Shown: positions 5,701 to 9,773 of the stretch, piece by piece
Layout of the letters: each line of letters opens with the position of its first letter
Numbering within the stretch: position 1 is the first letter of the stretch
Assembly: GCA_002482775.1 (NCBI GenBank)
Contig: DLGQ01000090.1
Location: 27,999 to 37,771 of the forward strand
Reading direction: 5' to 3'
DNA length: 9,773 nt
Source: Flavobacteriales bacterium UBA7690
Lineage (GTDB): Bacteria > Bacteroidota > Bacteroidia > Flavobacteriales_F > PHOS-HE28
Notes under the pieces: model-generated
Database searches by the model: none
What the model saw: only the letters and a program-made list of their open reading frames with translations
Told to the model about the DNA's origin: nothing
Made by a program: the position numbers and the translations under genes

Positions 5701-7026
5701 TCAGCCGTTATGCAAGGGGAGGGAGAGGGTGAAGGTGCTGCCTTTGCCGAAGTCGCTGCTTACGGAGACACCGCCGCCGTGCGCTTGTGCGATCTGCTGG
5801 ACGTAATGTAGGCCCAAGCCGAAGCCTTTCACGTTGTGGACGTTGCCGGTATGCACCCGGTAAAAGCGTTCGAAGATGTGCCGCAGGTCTTCTTTCTTGA
5901 TGCCGATGCCATCGTCGGTGACGGTGATCACCAGCTCGCCGCCCTTGCTCGTGGTGCGCACTTCGATGTGGCCACCATCCTTGCCGTACTTCAGCGCATT
6001 GTCCACCAGGTTGGTGAGCGCGTTGGTAAGGTGCACACGATCGCCGATGACGAACGGGATAGCGGCTTTCAAGACGAGCTGGAGATCCACGTTGCGCTCT
6101 TTCACCTGGAGCTGGAAATGTTCCGCTACATCCTTCGCTACGGCATGTAGATCCACCCGTTCCCGTTTCAGTTCCAGCTTGTCCTTGTCCAAGGTGCCGA
6201 GCTGGAGCACACGTTCCACCTGCGTTCGCAGCCGCTCATTCTCGCTGCGGATTATGCGGGCGTATTCGCGGAGCCGCTCCGGTTCGTTCACGATGTCAGG
6301 ATCGCTGAGCACTTCGCTGCTGAGGGCGATGGTACTGATCGGCGTCTTCAACTCGTGGGTCATGTTCCCGATGAAGTCGTTCTTCATCTCGCTGAGCTTC
6401 CGTTGCCGCAGGATCACCCATACGCTGTAGGCGAAGAACCCGAAAACGATGAGCGTGACCACGAACGGGAAGATCCATGTCCATGTGCTTGCCCCTTCTT
6501 CCCATAGCGTGCTCTTGCGGTTGGGGAAATAGACCCCGAAATAGTGGCCGTCCTTGTCCAGCTTCTGCAACGCGGTGTGTTCCACCGTGTCCACATCAAC
6601 ACTATCCAATGCCACATAATTGCCGTACACGATGCTGTCCGTGAAACAATCGTAGATGCCATACTCGAAGTCCTCCTGGATGTTGCGCCGGCTGAACTCC
6701 TTGCGCAGCATCGCCTCCAACAAGTACGGATGCACCGTGTCATTGATCGTGACGGCGAAGTAGTTCGGCCGTTCCTGTTTCACCGCGTCGAACAGGTCCG
6801 TGGGGTCCTTGGTGATGGAGAGGATCTGCTCGGTGACGTCGGTAAGGGCCATCACCACCCGGTCGTTGAACTGCTTCTCCAGTTGGAACGCCTGCTCCTT
6901 GTTCAGCTCCACCTGCTCGTGGTGGTATTTGGAAGCTTGCTGCAACCAGAGCAACTGGATCAGCACCACACCCACCACGCTCAAGGTGGCGAGCAACATC
7001 AGGGTGGCGATCGCACGACGTCCCAT
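5701..7026 (-). CDS. Membrane sensor histidine kinase (RprX-like)
   Basis: A 441-residue inner-membrane kinase partnered with the response regulator downstream. A first membrane segment lies at about residues 5-28, an extracytoplasmic sensing region of about 155 residues follows, and a second membrane segment lies at about 184-206. There is no HAMP domain; the HisKA domain follows almost at once with the H-box FIGNMTHELKTP and phospho-accepting His224. The HATPase_c domain shows the N-box NLVDNALKYG (N339, N343), the G1 box DDGIGI (371-376), the F-box FERFYR and the G2 box GFGLGL (401-406). All catalytic motifs are present, so it should be active. The sensing region resembles no ligand-binding family I can name, so the signal is unknown. 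The ATG at 7026 has a purine-rich AAGAGAAGAGACC before it. It is the first gene of the two-gene operon. Confidence 0.95.
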   Translation of the reverse strand: MGRRAIATLMLLATLSVVGVVLIQLLWLQQASKYHHEQVELNKEQAFQLEKQFNDRVVMALTDVTEQILSITKDPTDLFDAVKQERPNYFAVTINDTVHPYLLEAMLRKEFSRRNIQEDFEYGIYDCFTDSIVYGNYVALDSVDVDTVEHTALQKLDKDGHYFGVYFPNRKSTLWEEGASTWTWIFPFVVTLIVFGFFAYSVWVILRQRKLSEMKNDFIGNMTHELKTPISTIALSSEVLSDPDIVNEPERLREYARIIRSENERLRTQVERVLQLGTLDKDKLELKRERVDLHAVAKDVAEHFQLQVKERNVDLQLVLKAAIPFVIGDRVHLTNALTNLVDNALKYGKDGGHIEVRTTSKGGELVITVTDDGIGIKKEDLRHIFERFYRVHTGNVHNVKGFGLGLHYVQQIAQAHGGGVSVSSDFGKGSTFTLSLPLHNG

Positions 7027-7106
7027 GGTCTCTTCTCTTGCAATGTTAAGGAAGCGGCGCTGCCGATGTGTCCACCATTAACAAGGCTTTTACTTTCGCC
7101 GCCGCT
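7027..7106. promoter_or_regulatory. Divergent spacer between kinase and glycosyltransferase, candidate promoters
   Basis: Eighty bases separate the two start codons and must hold the promoters of both genes unless other sites lie inside them. TAACATTG on the minus strand (7048-7041) and TACTTTCG on the plus strand (7091-7098) each differ by one base from TAnnTTTG. Neither has a TTG element at a fitting distance. These are weak candidates only. Confidence 0.3.
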
Positions 7107-8690
7107 ATGCAACGCACGCTCCTGATCCAGTTGTTCGCGATCCTCGCCGTGGTGGTGCTGGGTGCTGGGCTGGATGTGATGGAGGTGGATGCCGCCCAAT
7201 ACGCAGGCATGTCGCGGGATATGCTTGTGAACGGCGATGTGCTCCAACTGCACTACCGCGGCGAGGATTACCTGGACAAACCACCGTTGCTTTTCTGGAT
7301 CACCACGCTTTCGTTCAAGGTCTTCGGTGTACACGACTGGAGCTACCGACTGCCCAGCATCCTCTTCGCTTTCCTCGGCCTGTATTCCACCTATCGTTTC
7401 GCACTGCTCCACCACACGCGTGAAGTGGCCCGCACCGCAGCGCTGATGTTCGGCTGTTCGGCGGCCTTCTTCATCATGTGCAACGATGTGCGTTGCGATA
7501 CCATCCTTACCGGATCCGTGATCACAGCGGTGTGGTTGGGATGTGCATGGTTGAAGGAAGGTCGGTGGTGGCAACTGATCGGACTTGCTGCTGCGCTCGC
7601 TTCCGGCTTGCTGGTCAAAGGCCCTATCGGGGCGGTGGCGCCGCTGCTGGCGATCGGCGCACAGTTGGTCTTTACCCGGAACTGGGAACGGCTGCGCGAT
7701 CCGCGATGGCTCGTGGTGCCGCTACTTGTCGCACTTGCACTCGTCCCCATGTGCATCGGTCTCTATCAACAGCATGGATGGCATGGTGTACGCTTCTTTT
7801 TCTGGGAACAGAGCTTCGGCCGCATCACCGGAGAGAACCGGTGGAAGGATGACTCCACGGTGTTGTTCTTCACCCACGAGATCCTCTGGCAGATGCTGCC
7901 ATGGACACCCTTCGTACTGCTTGGCATCTGGCGTTCGTTGAGGTCGGTATTGCGCAGGGAAGCGCTTCCGGAGCATGCCAGCACGATCGGTGCGGTCGCT
8001 GTGTTCGCTGCACTTTCCTTTTCGCAGTTCAAACTTCCACACTACTTGTACATCACCTTGCCGCTCTTCGCGGTGATAGGGGCGAGGGCTGTGCACACTA
8101 CAACAAGTGGTTGGTGGTTCCGCGTGCAGTGGTTCGTTGTTGCGCTGGTCTGGGTGGCTGCGCTTGCCATAGCCTGGGGTGTGTTCCCCGAAGAGCGTTG
8201 GCCGTTCACCGCGTTCGTTCTTACCATGGGCATCGTCGCCGTGGTCATGGTGCGTAGAGAAGGGTGGCAACGGACCGCCTTCGCGGGATCGTTCTGGGTG
8301 ATGATCACCGCAGGTGTGGTGCTCAACGGTCTATTCTATCCCGGCCTGCTTCGCTACCAAGCCAATGCGAAGGCCGGGCAATGGGCTGCTGCTCAACCTT
8401 CGGGACATCACCTGTTCTATGGTATGCAGATCAGCGGCAGTGCAATGGACTACTACGCGGGTGCTCCTGTGAAGTGGTTGAGCGATGTTGGCGAGGCCCG
8501 TAACGTGATCGGTCCTGGTGTGGCCATTTATACCGACGAGGTCCATCGCGAGTTGTTGTTGAAGGCTGGCCTGGAACCGAAGGAGGAGATCCGCCTCTGG
8601 AATTTCCCCGCCCAACGCCTCGCCCTGCCCTTCCTCTCACCGGCGAACCGCCATTCCGTGCTGGAGAAGCGGTTCATTCTTCGGTACTGA
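7107..8690 (+). CDS. ArnT/PMT-like membrane glycosyltransferase
   Basis: A 527-residue polytopic membrane protein of the PMT/ArnT superfamily (GT-C fold). These enzymes move a sugar from a polyprenyl-phosphate donor to lipid A, protein or another envelope acceptor on the outer face of the inner membrane. After the first membrane segment (about 5-22), the first periplasmic loop has MEVDAAQYAGMSRDML with Asp28 at the place of the ArnT catalytic Asp, then YLDKPPLLFW (55-64), the family hallmark. Later come GLLVKGPIG and FGRITGENRWKDDS. Roughly ten membrane segments are followed by a soluble C-terminal part of about 100 residues. ATG at 7107 was preferred over an in-frame GTG at 7068 because the hydrophobic first helix starts just after it. 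Donor and acceptor cannot be told from sequence; arnT itself is not claimed. It is divergent from the kinase gene. Confidence 0.9.
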   Translation: MQRTLLIQLFAILAVVVLGAGLDVMEVDAAQYAGMSRDMLVNGDVLQLHYRGEDYLDKPPLLFWITTLSFKVFGVHDWSYRLPSILFAFLGLYSTYRFALLHHTREVARTAALMFGCSAAFFIMCNDVRCDTILTGSVITAVWLGCAWLKEGRWWQLIGLAAALASGLLVKGPIGAVAPLLAIGAQLVFTRNWERLRDPRWLVVPLLVALALVPMCIGLYQQHGWHGVRFFFWEQSFGRITGENRWKDDSTVLFFTHEILWQMLPWTPFVLLGIWRSLRSVLRREALPEHASTIGAVAVFAALSFSQFKLPHYLYITLPLFAVIGARAVHTTTSGWWFRVQWFVVALVWVAALAIAWGVFPEERWPFTAFVLTMGIVAVVMVRREGWQRTAFAGSFWVMITAGVVLNGLFYPGLLRYQANAKAGQWAAAQPSGHHLFYGMQISGSAMDYYAGAPVKWLSDVGEARNVIGPGVAIYTDEVHRELLLKAGLEPKEEIRLWNFPAQRLALPFLSPANRHSVLEKRFILRY

Positions 8691-8734
8691 GGGGGCCTTG
8701 GGTTCTGACGGTTCCATGACGAACCTTTTGTGCT

Positions 8735-8773
8735 GGCTTTTGTTTAGGAGTTGTTCCGAAACCCTAAACAGCC
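8735..8773 (+). other. Stem-loop between glycosyltransferase and GEVED gene
   Basis: TGTTTAGG (8741-8748) is the exact complement of CCTAAACA (8763-8770). An outer GGC (8735-8737) can pair with GCC (8771-8773) across a TTT bulge, giving up to about 11 pairs. It ends 27 bases before the ATG at 8801. No T-run follows, so it is either a poor terminator for the glycosyltransferase gene or a leader structure of the next gene. Confidence 0.4.
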
Positions 8774-8800
8774 GAAAGGCGCTCACGAACCTCCCTCCCC

Positions 8801-9773
8801 ATGTTCAAACAATTAACACCGCCGTTCGTTCCCGCGAAGGGGATAACGCGCACAGCCGCGCTCCTTGTCGGGCTCGGTTGCTTCAGTGGAGCGATGAACG
8901 CTCAATCCTATTGTGCCAGTGATGGTGGCAATGGAAACATCTTCAACATTGAACGGGTCCAGTTCGCCGACTTGAACAACACGAGCGGTGATGACAATGG
9001 GTATGCCGACTTCACCGCACAAACGGCCAACCTGCAACAGGGCGGATCGTATGGCGTGACGCTCGTGCCCAATGGGCCGTTCTTCCTGCGCTATCGGTGG
9101 CGCGTATTCATCGATTGGAACGACGACGGTGCGTTCGGAGCGGGCGAACTCGCTTTCCAACGGACCGGCTTCGGAGAAGAGTCTGGAACCATCACGGTTC
9201 CTGTTGGGACCACTGGTGGAACCAAACGTATGCGCGTGAACATGAGCGCATTCACCTACCAAGGTGCGTGTGCCAATTTCTCGGTCGGTGAGGTCGAGGA
9301 TTATTCGGTCTCCCTTCCAGAGGCGTGTGGAGCCGAGGCAGGCACCATCACCATCAGCAAACCCTTCATCTGTTCCACCGGAGAAAGTGTGAACCTGCAA
9401 GGTACTCCTGATGGCAACGCCGTTGTCCCACAAGGCTTCGATGTCCTCTACGTACTTACCGAAGGACAAGGCCTGGTGATCCAACAAGTGGCCGCTGTGC
9501 CTGCATTCACGGTGACGGCACCCGGGTCTTACACCATTCATACCCTGGTGTACGACCCTGCCACGCTCGATCTATCCATCGTGGTGCCCGGAACAACCAC
9601 CGGCTTCCAAGTCAATTCACTGCTCGTCCAAGGTGGTGGGTCCGTATGCGCTGCGTTGGATGTAACGGGTGGTGCCATCAGTGTTGTGCAACCCAAGGCA
9701 GGTACCCTTTCCGGAGGTGGTACGGTTTGTACCGCTGATGAGGTTGTGCTGACCGCTACACCTAACGGCAACA
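8801..9773 (+). CDS. Secreted GEVED-domain protein with repeat modules, 5' part (3' end outside window)
   Basis: The frame is open from ATG 8801 to the window edge, giving 324 residues with no stop. Residues 1-34 look like a signal peptide: Lys3, Lys13 and Arg17, a hydrophobic core TAALLVGLGCFSGAMNA, and probable cleavage before Gln35. Residues 37-170 form a GEVED domain: VFIDWNDDGAFG (Asp105-Trp106-Asn107), TKRMRV, a cysteine, and the naming motif GEVEDYSV at 163-170. Beta-rich modules of about 120 residues follow, one from 180 and another from 300, the second cut by the edge. Such proteins in Bacteroidota are large cell-surface or secreted proteins, often type IX secretion substrates with a C-terminal sorting domain, which cannot be checked here. 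Adhesion or polymer binding is inference. The start has a CCTCCCTCCCC leader and no Shine-Dalgarno sequence. Confidence 0.88.
   Translation, partial: MFKQLTPPFVPAKGITRTAALLVGLGCFSGAMNAQSYCASDGGNGNIFNIERVQFADLNNTSGDDNGYADFTAQTANLQQGGSYGVTLVPNGPFFLRYRWRVFIDWNDDGAFGAGELAFQRTGFGEESGTITVPVGTTGGTKRMRVNMSAFTYQGACANFSVGEVEDYSVSLPEACGAEAGTITISKPFICSTGESVNLQGTPDGNAVVPQGFDVLYVLTEGQGLVIQQVAAVPAFTVTAPGSYTIHTLVYDPATLDLSIVVPGTTTGFQVNSLLVQGGGSVCAALDVTGGAISVVQPKAGTLSGGGTVCTADEVVLTATPNGN
9338..9773 (+). repeat. Diverged 120-residue protein repeat, one full copy and the start of a second
   Basis: Within the secreted protein, the segment starting AGTITISKPFICSTGESVNL (residue 180, base 9338) is echoed by AGTLSGGGTVCTADEVVL (residue 300, base 9698), giving a period of 120 residues or 360 bases. 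Shared landmarks are the opening AGT, a cysteine 10-11 residues later, a hydrophobic strand and TPxGN. The copies are clearly diverged. The pattern fits Ig- or PKD-like beta-sandwich modules in tandem. Confidence 0.6.

Noticed and set aside
7068..7106. GTG start at 7068 for the glycosyltransferase
   Set aside because: It would add 13 polar residues before the first membrane helix. The ATG at 7107 gives the usual short N-terminus.
8710..8729. Possible terminator of the glycosyltransferase gene: GGTTC, 6-base loop, GAACC, then TTTT
   Set aside because: The stem is only five pairs and would be weak. It is noted as possible but not supported well enough to list.
8813..9541. A 242-residue minus-strand frame opposite the GEVED gene
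   Set aside because: The plus frame encodes a signal peptide and a GEVED domain and stays open to the window edge. The minus frame has no recognisable domain.

Overview
The window is chromosomal DNA from a GC-rich member of the Bacteroidota, probably a Flavobacteriales-type lineage. The evidence is the FtsZ C-terminal tail NPYLHDNVD, the division order ftsQ-ftsA-ftsZ followed directly by a GatB/YqeY protein, an RprX/RprY-like two-component pair, a secreted GEVED-domain protein, start codons without Shine-Dalgarno sequences, and one good match to the Bacteroidota -7 promoter box (TAnnTTTG). No transposon, CRISPR array, tRNA, rRNA or phage gene was seen.

Layout. Positions 1-4126 (plus strand) are the end of the division and cell wall cluster: the 3' part of ftsQ, complete ftsA, complete ftsZ and a yqeY-like gene, with short gaps that fit one transcription unit. 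A strong hairpin lies between ftsZ and yqeY, and a terminator-like hairpin follows yqeY. Positions 4181-4483 hold no recognisable gene. Positions 4531-4638 (minus strand) encode a 35-residue protein made almost only of lysine and alanine, with its own candidate promoter and terminator; it resembles a free histone H1-type tail. Positions 4669-4963 are noncoding and carry a nested inverted repeat and several GTGATC/GATCAC words.

Positions 4964-7026 (minus strand) hold a histidine kinase followed by its OmpR-family response regulator, in one operon. Divergent from the kinase is a plus-strand membrane glycosyltransferase of the ArnT/PMT type (7107-8690). The last gene (8801 to the window end, plus strand) is a secreted, modular GEVED-domain protein that runs off the edge and is cut inside its second 120-residue repeat.

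How the genes relate. FtsQ, FtsA and FtsZ act together at the division septum. The kinase and regulator form a phosphorelay sensing the envelope. The glycosyltransferase probably modifies an envelope lipid or glycan and could be a target of that relay because of the divergent arrangement, but no operator was proven. Most of the window is ordinary core genome. The least ordinary items are the lysine/alanine microprotein and the structured noncoding DNA beside it.
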